A stretch of 64,000 bases of DNA from Paraburkholderia oxyphila NBRC 105797. Lineage in GTDB: Bacteria > Pseudomonadota > Gammaproteobacteria > Burkholderiales > Burkholderiaceae. The stretch is from positions 36,860 to 100,859 of the forward strand of contig NZ_BAYD01000031.1 in NCBI RefSeq assembly GCF_000685075.1, given 5' to 3'. Below the pieces are notes generated by a model, which saw only the letters and a list, made by a program, of their open reading frames with translations, made no database searches and was not told where the DNA came from. The position numbers and the translations under genes were made by a program. How positions within the stretch are numbered: position 1 is the first letter of the stretch; every line of letters starts with the position of its first letter. Of the stretch, positions 8,053-16,468 are shown piece by piece.

Positions 8053-9444
8053 ATGAGCTTCAATGCCGCAGACCGGCCACGCATGTCCGGCGGCGAAGGC
8101 AGCAATCGGATAGACGAAACTTCGACCGAACCGCCGGCCAATCCCTATCAGGTTTATTTCGCGCGTGTGCCGCTGCTCGATCGCGACGGCATGCTCTGCG
8201 CGTTCGAGACACTGCCGCGCGTCGTGGTGCGCGAAGGCTTCGACCAACACGCCGAGACCCATGCCGGTGAAGCCCCGTCGAGTGACGGCGCGGCGCAGAG
8301 CGGGGCACAAAACCAGGCGCTGATCGAAGCGTTCGGCACGCCCACGCTGCGCGCGGCGCTGACCGGACATCCAGCGTGGCTCGGCCTGACGCGCGAGCTA
8401 TTGTTCGACGACGTGCTGCTGCGCGTGCCCGCCGATCGCGTGATCCTCGAGCTGCCGCCAGGCATCGGCGCCGATCCCGACGTGATCGCGCGGCTCGTCA
8501 AGCTGCACGGCAAGCGCTATCGTTTCGCGCTCGACCACGTCACGAAAGCCGACGAGTCGTTCGCGAAGCTGCTGCCCTATGCGGACGCCGTCAAGCTCGA
8601 TCCGCGCGGCATTGCGCCTGCGCTGCTGCCGAAGTTCGCGAGCGTGCTCAAGGCGGCGGGCAAGATCCTCGTGGCGCTGAACATCGAAACGCCCGCCGAA
8701 TACGAGCGCGCATACGCGCTGGGCTTCGACCGCTTCCAGGGCTACTACTTCGCGAAGCCGCAGGGCGGGGCGCGTCGTACGAGCGCGCCCCGCCAGGCGT
8801 TGCTGAGCCTGCTGCAGCTGCTGGCCTCGGAGCCCACCGTGATGCAGCTCGAAGCGGAGTTGAAGCTCAATCCCGTGCTCGTGATGCATCTGATGCGGCT
8901 CGCGAACTCGAGCAGCTTCGGTCTCGGGCGCAAGGTGAGCACGCTGCGCGAGGCGATCAACGCGACGGGCACCAACCGCATCACGCGCTGGACGCAGCTA
9001 TTGCTGTACGCGGACGGCCGCAAGATCTCGCTCGAAGACGATCCGTTGCTGCAGCTCGCGGCCACGCGCGCGCGCTTCATGGAGCTCGCAGCGAGCCAGT
9101 TGCCTCAAGCCGGCCGCGACGAGCAGGACGCGGCGTTTCTCGCGGGCGTGTTCTCGTTCGTCGATGCGGTGTTCGGCGGACCGCTCGATCAGACGCTCGA
9201 AATGCTCAGGCTCGCCAAGCCGATCCGCGCGGCCATCGCGCGCCGCGAAGGCGTGCTGGGCCGCCTGCTTGGCGTGAGCGAGGCGCTGGAGCACGCCGAC
9301 TGGGCGGCCGTGGATGCGGCGTGCGCCACGCTCGTGCCGCTCGATGCGGGGGCGCTGGCGGCGCTTGCGCTCACGGCGGCGGAGTGGGCCGGCACGGCCG
9401 AGCGTAACGCCGATGCCGAGGGGTTGGAGCGCATCGAGGACTGA
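8053..9444 (+). CDS. EAL/HDOD-domain protein with degenerate EAL
   Basis: This 463-residue protein has the YuxH-type architecture: an EAL-like domain (about residues 35-240) and a C-terminal HDOD domain (from LLSLLQLLASEPTVMQLEAEL). The EAL part has lost catalytic positions: the paired Asp motif reads FALDHVTKADE and the late metal-ligand motif reads VALNIET instead of AEGVET. It is therefore unlikely to hydrolyse c-di-GMP and may bind it or act by protein contact. The start is ATG 8053 with a GGGGG site just before it; the frame is open upstream through a terminator and a repeat, which I exclude. A paralogue with better-kept residues lies at 13383. Confidence 0.87.
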   Translation: MSFNAADRPRMSGGEGSNRIDETSTEPPANPYQVYFARVPLLDRDGMLCAFETLPRVVVREGFDQHAETHAGEAPSSDGAAQSGAQNQALIEAFGTPTLRAALTGHPAWLGLTRELLFDDVLLRVPADRVILELPPGIGADPDVIARLVKLHGKRYRFALDHVTKADESFAKLLPYADAVKLDPRGIAPALLPKFASVLKAAGKILVALNIETPAEYERAYALGFDRFQGYYFAKPQGGARRTSAPRQALLSLLQLLASEPTVMQLEAELKLNPVLVMHLMRLANSSSFGLGRKVSTLREAINATGTNRITRWTQLLLYADGRKISLEDDPLLQLAATRARFMELAASQLPQAGRDEQDAAFLAGVFSFVDAVFGGPLDQTLEMLRLAKPIRAAIARREGVLGRLLGVSEALEHADWAAVDAACATLVPLDAGALAALALTAAEWAGTAERNADAEGLERIED

Positions 9445-9560
9445 GGTTCTGGCGGGATGGGCCTGGGCAGGCGAGTGAGGCCGCGCACTGGCGGAACTGG
9501 AGGTACAGGAGTGACCCGAGCGACCTGGCGACCGATGGGACTTGCAGTGACTGAAGACGC

Positions 9561-11012
9561 TTACGCCTTCACGGGACTCGCGACGAAGAACCGCGCCAGC
9601 TCGTGCGCGAGCTCGTTCAGCGCGCTCATTTCCTTCTGCAGGATGCGGCGCGGCTCCTGGCTCAGCAGCCAGTCGCCATAGAGCAGCGCCACGGGCGGCT
9701 CGCCAGGGTGGGCCACCGGCAGCAGCACGAACGCGCGCGCATCGTCGAGGCGTGCGCGGTACCAGGCCGGCAGACGTGCGAGCATTTTCGGGTCCCGCGC
9801 GTTTTCGATGAAGATGCCCACCGAGTTTGCAATCGCGAGATGGAACACGTCGGGCTGGAACGCCGCGCTGAACGCCAGCTTCTCCAGATTGTCCCCGACC
9901 TGGGGGCCGAAGCCGCGCTGCGCCTCGAACATGTTCGCGCCGCGCCGCACGAACACGAGCGTGCGCGCAAAGCCGAGGCCGGCCAGCACGGTCTCGGTGG
10001 CGAGCGTGAGCGCCGTGGAGAGCGGGCTCCCGGCGGGCAGCGCCCGCAGGTCTTCCACACCCGCGGCAATGCGCGCCTCGGGGTCGAGCGCTTCGCGCGC
10101 GATGGCGTCGGCGTTCGCGCGCAACTCGACGATCTCGCGCATCACGCCATCGTCGGCTTCTTCGTTGGCGAGCGCGAGGCTCATCTGCACGAGCGCGTCC
10201 GGATCGGTGGAGAGCGCGCGTCCGTAATAATGCGCGAGGTCCGAGATGTGCTCTTCGCGCGCTTCGTCGGTCAAGCCCGTGGTGGTGAGCACGCGCGCCA
10301 CCTCGGTCGAATAGTTCGTGATCGCGCGCAGCCATTGCACCTGACGCGACTCGTTCCCCGCCGGATCGTATTCGCCCATGCCTTCACGGATCGTCTCGGG
10401 CAGGCGCCAGCGCGAGGCCGCGTCCTGGCCGATTTCGGTGAAGGTCACGCCGAGCACGTCGATGCAGGCATCGTCTTCGTTCGTGCCTTGCTCGCATTCG
10501 CGGCGGATCTGCTCCCACTCCGGCTCGAGGTAGAACACCACGAGCAGCTTGCCCACCTGGCGCATCAGCGTGCAGACCACGGCCTCTTCGCCCGCGCGCA
10601 GGTCGCCACGCTCGGTCAGCTTGCGCGCGACGCAGCCCGAGAGCATCGTGCGGTTCAGTTCGAGCTTGGCGTCGATGCGGCGTGGCGCGCTGTGGTGAAA
10701 GTGGTCGACGATCTTCAGGCCCACCACGAGATGGCCGACCGCGTCCATGCCGAGCACCATCAGCGCGCGCGTGACGGTCGTGATGTTGCCGCCGAAGGCC
10801 ATGTACATGGCGGAGTTGGCGAGCCGCAGCACCTTCTGCGTGAGCGCGAAGTCCGAGAGCACGACCTTCACGAGCGCGGTGAAGTCGTAGTCGTCGTTGG
10901 TCATGGCGGCGACGGTCGTGCGCAGCGATTGCGACAGCATGGGGAAGTCGCCGCGCTCGTTCATACGAGCCCAGAGCCGGTCTAGCAGGACTGCCTTTAC
11001 CATCTGAACCAT
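9561..11012 (-). CDS. HDOD-domain signalling protein with GAF-like C-terminus
   Basis: The 483-residue protein starts with an HDOD domain (about residues 15-220): LSDFALTQKVLRLANSAMYM and VTRALMVLGMDAVGHLV are family signatures. The C-terminal 170 residues (LATETVLAGLGFARTLVFVRRG onwards) look like a GAF sensor domain. HDOD proteins are non-catalytic relatives of HD phosphohydrolases and usually act as signalling scaffolds. It lies between EAL/HDOD and GGDEF/EAL genes and is convergent with the former. ATG 11003 (codon 4) is an alternative start; neither start has a strong ribosome binding site. Confidence 0.85.
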   Translation of the reverse strand: MVQMVKAVLLDRLWARMNERGDFPMLSQSLRTTVAAMTNDDYDFTALVKVVLSDFALTQKVLRLANSAMYMAFGGNITTVTRALMVLGMDAVGHLVVGLKIVDHFHHSAPRRIDAKLELNRTMLSGCVARKLTERGDLRAGEEAVVCTLMRQVGKLLVVFYLEPEWEQIRRECEQGTNEDDACIDVLGVTFTEIGQDAASRWRLPETIREGMGEYDPAGNESRQVQWLRAITNYSTEVARVLTTTGLTDEAREEHISDLAHYYGRALSTDPDALVQMSLALANEEADDGVMREIVELRANADAIAREALDPEARIAAGVEDLRALPAGSPLSTALTLATETVLAGLGFARTLVFVRRGANMFEAQRGFGPQVGDNLEKLAFSAAFQPDVFHLAIANSVGIFIENARDPKMLARLPAWYRARLDDARAFVLLPVAHPGEPPVALLYGDWLLSQEPRRILQKEMSALNELAHELARFFVASPVKA

Positions 11013-11051
11013 GTCAATTTCGCTAATGCCCTGCGTGTATCGGTGCCGTGT

Positions 11052-13040
11052 TCAATGCACGCCGTGGACGTGCAAGGTGCGCGACTCGAAACGCTGCGAG
11101 AGCTCCTCCGAAGGCAGGGCCTTGCAGACGAGCCATCCCTGAATGTGATCGCAGCCCATCTTCGTGAGCAGCTCGCGCTGCGCCTCGGTCTCGACGCCTT
11201 CGGCGACGAGTTCGAGCTCGAGCGTGCGCGCGAGGCCCACCACGGCATTGACGATCGCCTGATCGTTGCGCGAGGTGAGCAGGTTCACGACGAAGCTGCG
11301 GTCGATCTTCAGTTTCGAAAGCGGAAAGCGCTGCAGATACGCGAGGCTCGAATACCCGGTGCCGAAGTCGTCCACGGCAAAGCGGATGCCGAGCCCCGTG
11401 AGCTCCTCGAGCAGCGTGACCGCGTGCTGCGGGTCCTGCATCAGCACGCTTTCGGTGATCTCGAAGACGAGCCGGCGCGGATCGATCCCGGTGAGCCGGA
11501 TCGCTTCTTCGACGCTTTCCTTGAAACGCGGATTGCGGAACTGCTGCGGCGAGACGTTGACGGCGACGTACTGCAGGGCAATGCCTTGCTCGTCCCATTG
11601 GGTCAGCTGCATGCAGGCCGCCCGCAAAACCCAGTTGCCGAGATAATTAATCAGGCCGACGGATTCCGCAAGCGGGATAAATGTTGATGGCGGCACGAGC
11701 CCGTGCAATGGATGTTGCCAGCGGATCAACGCTTCGACCCCGACCACGCCGCGCGTCGAGCTGCTCGTGATGGGCTGGAAGTGCAGCGAGAACTCGCCGT
11801 TGCGCACGCCGTCGTGCAGGTCCGATTCGAGCTTCAGGCGCTGGGCGTCGGTCGGATCGTCATCGGGCACGTGCAGCATCAGCGTGTTGCCGCCCGCGGC
11901 CTTGGCCTGTTGCAGCGCCTGGTCGGCGCGGCGGATAAGCGGGGTGCTTTCGGGCTGCGCATCGCTTTCGCCGCAGTCCGGGCGCTGCTCGGGATGGAAA
12001 GCGATGCCGATGCTCGCGGCGAGATGCACGGGCTGGTCGCGGAACGAATAGGGCTGCAGGATCGACGTGAGCAGGCGTCGCGCGAGCGCTTCGGCGGCGC
12101 CGCGCACGTCGATGGGCGCGCCGCCGCGTGGCGGCACGCCTTGTGACGTGGATTGCGACGTGGATTGCGGCGTGATCAGAATGGCGAACTCGTCGCTGCC
12201 CGTGCGCGCGATCAGCTCGCCCTGCTGGGTGAGGTGCGTGAGGCGCCGCGCGGTTTCGCGCAGCAACTCGTCGCCGGCATCGTAGCCGAGCGCGCGGTTC
12301 ACGCGCTGATAGTCGTCGAGATCGAGCAGCAGCAGGGCGATGGGCGTACCGTGCCGGTCGGCTTCGGCCTGCGCGCGTTCGAGCGCAGGCTCGAGCGCCG
12401 CCTGGTTCGGCAGGCCCGTGAGCGGATCGTGATGGAGCGCATGTGTGAGGCGCCCCTGCACGCGCTGCCAGTCCGAGACGTCGAAGCCCGCTACGGCGAA
12501 GCCGTCCACGCCCGCATACGTGCTCGACTGCACGCGCAGCTCGACGGCGAGCGGGTAGGTGAGCGCCTTCACGAGATCGATCGTGTCTTTTTCGACTACG
12601 CCGCTCGCGAGGGCGCGCGCGAAGAGCGCGTCGAGGCGCGCGAGATCGTCGGGCGCCACGAGGTCGTGCAGCGTCGCGCCAAGCAGGAATTCACGGTGAT
12701 AGCCGGCAAAGCGCAGGCTCGCGTCGGAGACGTAGAGAAAGCGCAGGTTGCGGTCGACATGCACGAGGAAATCCACCGCGGCGCACGTCTGTTCGAATGC
12801 GAGCGCACGCGCGTCGGACCCGATGGCTTCGCCACCGGACGGGCGGCCCATGCCTCCGGCGGCCGCGTAAGCGGGCACGGTCTGTGCGTTCGGCAAGGGC
12901 GGCGCACCGTCCGCACAGGCGAGCGGGACGCCGGGGTGGGCGTCGTGCCGCTCGCCTGTGCGCCCGGCGCGTGGCCGCAGGCGGTCCAAGACCGTGCGTA
13001 GCCAGCCCGGGCGGGGCGCGGTAATCCTGTTCGCTTCCAT
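11052..13040 (-). CDS. PAS-GGDEF-EAL protein (c-di-GMP turnover)
   Basis: The 662-residue protein has a PAS domain (about 85-195), a GGDEF domain and a C-terminal EAL domain. The GGDEF signature is changed to ARTGSDEFAIL (GSDEF), so cyclase activity is uncertain. The EAL domain keeps VGVEALIRW, ITESVLMQDP, VDDFGTGYSSLAYL, LKIDRSF and VAEGVETEAQ, all residues needed for phosphodiesterase activity. I therefore expect c-di-GMP hydrolysis controlled by PAS, perhaps with GTP sensed by the GGDEF part. The start is ATG 13040 (MEANRITAPRPGW); an open frame continues about 100 codons upstream but has low-quality composition and runs into the divergent promoter region. Confidence 0.9.
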   Translation of the reverse strand: MEANRITAPRPGWLRTVLDRLRPRAGRTGERHDAHPGVPLACADGAPPLPNAQTVPAYAAAGGMGRPSGGEAIGSDARALAFEQTCAAVDFLVHVDRNLRFLYVSDASLRFAGYHREFLLGATLHDLVAPDDLARLDALFARALASGVVEKDTIDLVKALTYPLAVELRVQSSTYAGVDGFAVAGFDVSDWQRVQGRLTHALHHDPLTGLPNQAALEPALERAQAEADRHGTPIALLLLDLDDYQRVNRALGYDAGDELLRETARRLTHLTQQGELIARTGSDEFAILITPQSTSQSTSQGVPPRGGAPIDVRGAAEALARRLLTSILQPYSFRDQPVHLAASIGIAFHPEQRPDCGESDAQPESTPLIRRADQALQQAKAAGGNTLMLHVPDDDPTDAQRLKLESDLHDGVRNGEFSLHFQPITSSSTRGVVGVEALIRWQHPLHGLVPPSTFIPLAESVGLINYLGNWVLRAACMQLTQWDEQGIALQYVAVNVSPQQFRNPRFKESVEEAIRLTGIDPRRLVFEITESVLMQDPQHAVTLLEELTGLGIRFAVDDFGTGYSSLAYLQRFPLSKLKIDRSFVVNLLTSRNDQAIVNAVVGLARTLELELVAEGVETEAQRELLTKMGCDHIQGWLVCKALPSEELSQRFESRTLHVHGVH

Positions 13041-13382
13041 GTGTGTCGCTGGCAACCTGAGTACTAGTCGGCGTGTCGAGTGGGGCGCGCGGCTTGCATG
13101 CAAAGCGTGGCAGGGCCGCGCGCCGGGTTGCGGCAGCGGCGAAACGCGCTGCTGCTTGACGCGCCCATCAGACCGAGATATCGACCCCATACGCGAAATC
13201 TTTAGCTGCGCGGCAAAAAAACGGGCGAGACGCCTGGGTAGCCGAACAAGGCGATGCCGGCGCGCGCAGATTCGGTTAAAGTGGCGCCGGCCGCACGTGG
13301 GCTGTGCATGCGAACTGCATTTCCCAGACGAGCTTCCCGAACGAGTCATCCAGACCGAACCCATCCGCTCGAATCTTCCGCC
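13041..13382. promoter_or_regulatory. Divergent intergenic region with inverted repeat
   Basis: These 342 bases separate the divergent PAS-GGDEF-EAL and EAL/HDOD genes and should hold both promoters. A perfect repeat GCCGGCGC (13256-13263) / GCGCCGGC (13284-13291) flanks GGTTAAAGT, a possible -10 element on the plus strand. I see no gene in it. Confidence 0.4.
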
Positions 13383-14750
13383 ATGTCCGATTCATCGTCA
13401 CCGTCCGCGCCGCCTGTGCGCGCGGCCACGCGAGACGCCAGCGGTGCCGGTGCACACCCGCAAGCGCAATTCGATCAGCCTGTCGCGCACAGTGCGCACG
13501 TTGGCTCCCAGCCGTTTGTCTATCTGGGGCGTCAGCCTATCCTCGACCGTAGCGGCGCGCTCAACGCGTATGAGCTGCTGTTTCGGGGCAGCGGGCAAAA
13601 CCGCGCCGACGTGACCGACGACGCGCTCGCCACCGCACAGGTGATCACGCGCACCATGGGTCAGCTCGGCGTGCCCACCGTGCTGGGGCGCCATCACGGC
13701 TACGTGAACATGAGCCGCGAGCTGCTCTTCGACGACATCGTGCATCTGCTGCCGCCGGGCCGCTTCGTGCTCGAGGTGCTCGAGCACGTGCACCTCGACA
13801 TGGCGGTGCTCGAGCGCCTGGCGCAGCTGCGCCGCGACGGCTACCGCATCGCCTTCGACGACGTGAGCGCGCTCACCGACAACCTGCGCCGCGCGCTGCC
13901 CTATGCGGACATCGTCAAAGTCGATCTGCTGCAGGCCGAGCGCGCCGCGCTGCCCGCGCTCGTCGAGGCCATCGCCGCCGAGGGCAAGACGCTGATCGCC
14001 GAAAAGGTCGAGACGAGCGAGGACTTCGACTACGCGCGCGGCCTGGGCTTCGATCTGTTCCAGGGCTACTTCTTCGCGCGCCCGCAAATGTTGCACGCGC
14101 CACGAGTGCGTGCCTCGCGCCTCGCACTCGTGCGCCTGCTCGCGCTGGTGGCGAGCGACGTCGGCGTGGCCGAGCTCGAGCGCGAGCTGCGCAGCCATCC
14201 GGGCGTGGTCGTGCAGTTGCTGCGGCTCGTCAATTCGAGCGCCTATGCGCCGGGGCGGCCGATCTCGTCGCTGCGCGAGGCCGTGCTCGCGGCCGGCACG
14301 CGTCAGATCGCGCGCTGGGCGCAGCTGCTGCTCTACGCGAGCGGCCGCGATCTGCCGTGGGCCTGCGACCCGCTCGTGCAGCTCGCGGGCACGCGCTCGC
14401 ATTTCATGGAGCTGGCCGCGCGCAGCCTCGCGCCCAACGACGCCGTGTTCGCCGACGCGGCCTTCATGACGGGCATCTTCTCGCTCGTGCACGTGCTGGT
14501 GGGCTCGACGCCCGCGCACACGCTCGAGCGGCTCGGCCTCGCGCGCGAGATCAGCGAGGCCGTGGACGGCCAGCGTGGCGAGCTCGGCATGCTGCTGCGC
14601 GTGGCGCAGGCCTGCGAGCGCGGCGACGACCGTCTCGCCGAGGCGCTCGTGAGCGAGGCGGGCGGGCGTTTCGCGGTGCTCACGCCGGCATTGCTCGGCG
14701 AGCTCAATTTGTGGGCGAGCGCCTGGTTTTCGGCGTATGCGGATGGCTGA
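13383..14750 (+). CDS. EAL/HDOD-domain protein
   Basis: The 455-residue paralogue of the 8053 gene has the same EAL-HDOD order. Here the metal-binding residues are mostly kept: YELLFRG replaces EAL with ELL, but YVNMSREL, VLEVLEH, IAFDDVSALTD, IVKVDL and IAEKVET are present. It therefore could bind c-di-GMP and perhaps retain activity, in contrast to its relative. The HDOD domain starts near LVRLLALVASDVGVAELEREL and includes LLRLVNSSAYAPGRPISSLREAVLAAG. The start is ATG 13383 (MSDSSSPSAPP); the frame is open for 43 more codons without a good site. It is divergent from the PAS-GGDEF-EAL gene. Confidence 0.88.
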   Translation: MSDSSSPSAPPVRAATRDASGAGAHPQAQFDQPVAHSAHVGSQPFVYLGRQPILDRSGALNAYELLFRGSGQNRADVTDDALATAQVITRTMGQLGVPTVLGRHHGYVNMSRELLFDDIVHLLPPGRFVLEVLEHVHLDMAVLERLAQLRRDGYRIAFDDVSALTDNLRRALPYADIVKVDLLQAERAALPALVEAIAAEGKTLIAEKVETSEDFDYARGLGFDLFQGYFFARPQMLHAPRVRASRLALVRLLALVASDVGVAELERELRSHPGVVVQLLRLVNSSAYAPGRPISSLREAVLAAGTRQIARWAQLLLYASGRDLPWACDPLVQLAGTRSHFMELAARSLAPNDAVFADAAFMTGIFSLVHVLVGSTPAHTLERLGLAREISEAVDGQRGELGMLLRVAQACERGDDRLAEALVSEAGGRFAVLTPALLGELNLWASAWFSAYADG

Positions 14751-14977
14751 AAGGCGTGCGTAAGTAATTCATTGTCATGCAGCCATGCGGGTGCCCGGCC
14801 GCAGCGCTGTGGTGCCCGTTCTGCGTGCGCAGGCGGAGTGTGGTCCAATAGGGCCGTTGCCGGACGCGGCGGGACCGCGCCGCAGACCGTCGTGCCATGC
14901 CTCGCCGCTCGCGCTTCGAGCCGCCGCGCTGGCCCGGTCGCCGGCGACGCATTCGAGGTCATACGAGGACATCCGAC

Positions 14978-15541
14978 ATGAAACCGAGGTATTACGCGGC
15001 GGGGGCCGCGGCGCTCGTGTGCGCCGGACTTGCGTTCTTCGCCCTGAGCGCGCAGGCGACGCTCAAGCCGGGCGACCCCGCGCCCGATTTCACGACGCAG
15101 GCATCGCTGGGCGGCAAAACCTATACCTACTCGCTCGCCGCCGAACTCAAGAAGGGGCCAGTGGTGCTGTACTTCTACCCGGCGGCGTTCACCAAGGGCT
15201 GCACGATCGAGGCGCATGATTTTGCCGAAGCCGTCGACCAGTACAAGCAGTACGGCGCGACCGTGATCGGCGTTTCGCACGACAACATCGACACCCTCAC
15301 GAAGTTCTCGGTGAGCGAGTGCCGCAGCAAGTTCCCGGTTGCCGCCGACGAGGATTCGAAGATCATCAAGGCCTACGACGCGTCGATGCCGATGCACGAC
15401 GCCATGGCCAATCGCGTTTCGTATGTGATCGCGCCGGACGGCAAGATCATCTACGAATACACGAGCCTCTCGCCCGACAAGCACGTGGAGAACACGCTGC
15501 GCGCCGTGAAGGAGTGGGCCGCGCAGCACCCGCAACAGTAA
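14978..15541 (+). CDS. Secreted peroxiredoxin (AhpC/TSA, Bcp-like)
   Basis: The 187-residue thiol peroxidase has an N-terminal signal peptide (residues 1-27, ending LSAQA) followed by LKPGDPAPDFTTQ and YFYPAAFTKGCTIEAHDF. The peroxidatic Cys is in FTKGCT; a second Cys lies in SVSECRSKFP, a possible resolving residue. It should reduce hydroperoxides in the periplasm. The start is ATG 14978 with a GAGGAC site; the frame is open upstream but that part is Arg-rich. No thioredoxin-like partner gene is adjacent. Confidence 0.9.
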   Translation: MKPRYYAAGAAALVCAGLAFFALSAQATLKPGDPAPDFTTQASLGGKTYTYSLAAELKKGPVVLYFYPAAFTKGCTIEAHDFAEAVDQYKQYGATVIGVSHDNIDTLTKFSVSECRSKFPVAADEDSKIIKAYDASMPMHDAMANRVSYVIAPDGKIIYEYTSLSPDKHVENTLRAVKEWAAQHPQQ

Positions 15542-15727
15542 AACGCGACGCCGGCGGCGCGTAGCACGTCGCGTGCCGCGCGCCGGGGCTTGTGAGTGGC
15601 GCTTGCGATGCGGCAAACGTGGGCCGCTTCGGCGGGGCCGCGCCTGTTGCGTGCTGGTATCGTGCAGCTTTTCCCGTTCCCGGTGGTCACCCGCGGCCTA
15701 TGAGCGCCCGCGGGTCCCCGTCTTCGT

Positions 15728-16195
15728 ATGCCTATTCTCGTTCTCTTTATCGTATTCGCCGCGCTCGTCTACGGCGCGGTGTGGTCGTTCCAGGCGTTGG
15801 CCACACGTTTTGGCACGGACGTGGCCATTGGCGTGGCAGCCGTGGTCGTGGCCGCGCTTGCCACGCTGCTTGCGAACTGGCTGCAGCGCCGCCGCGAAGT
15901 GGCGCCGAACTTGCGCGGCGAGGGCGACTGGACCCATCGCGTGGCGGGCGCGTGGGGCGAGGCGCGGCTCGCGGCCGGCAAGCGGCTGTGTGAAGTCAAA
16001 CTGGGCGAGACGCACGGCGCGTATATCTTCGCGGACCTGAAAGGCGCGCAGCCCGGGGAGGACGCGAGCGGCTGGCACGTCGCCCTCAGCGTGGCCGATG
16101 CGGGCAAGCCGCTTTGGCAGTTGCCCATGCCGAACGAGCGCGAGGCGAAGCGCTGGGCGCGTATTTTTACGCTGGCGATCGCGCAGAAACTTTGA
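15728..16195 (+). CDS. Small inner-membrane protein, unknown function
   Basis: The 155-residue protein has two hydrophobic segments (about 2-24 and 32-50) and a soluble tail of about 100 residues. The tail contains GEGDWTHRVAGAWGEARLAAGKRLCEVKL. I do not recognise a family. Its codon use matches the neighbours, and the start ATG follows a CG-rich leader without a strong ribosome binding site. It stands alone between the peroxiredoxin and the glycosyltransferase fusion, on the same strand as both. Confidence 0.7.
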   Translation: MPILVLFIVFAALVYGAVWSFQALATRFGTDVAIGVAAVVVAALATLLANWLQRRREVAPNLRGEGDWTHRVAGAWGEARLAAGKRLCEVKLGETHGAYIFADLKGAQPGEDASGWHVALSVADAGKPLWQLPMPNEREAKRWARIFTLAIAQKL

Positions 16196-16468
16196 GGTCC
16201 CATTGTCGGGGCGGGCGGAGCCGTTCACTGGCGAACGGCGCATTGGGCTTTCATGCTCGTCGCGCAGTCAGTTGCGCTTAAACAAGCTTTTCTCAATGAG
16301 ATGAGCGGATGCGTCCTGGACCGCCTGGTGAGCGTTCGGCGCGAGAAATCGCACTGGCATACTCGGCGACTTAGCTGAGTCTTCCCGGCGCAGCTCCAGA
16401 GCGATCGGCTCATCGTGGCACTCCGCGACCGGATCCCGAGCGAGCCGGGCACCACGGAGCATTTCGAG

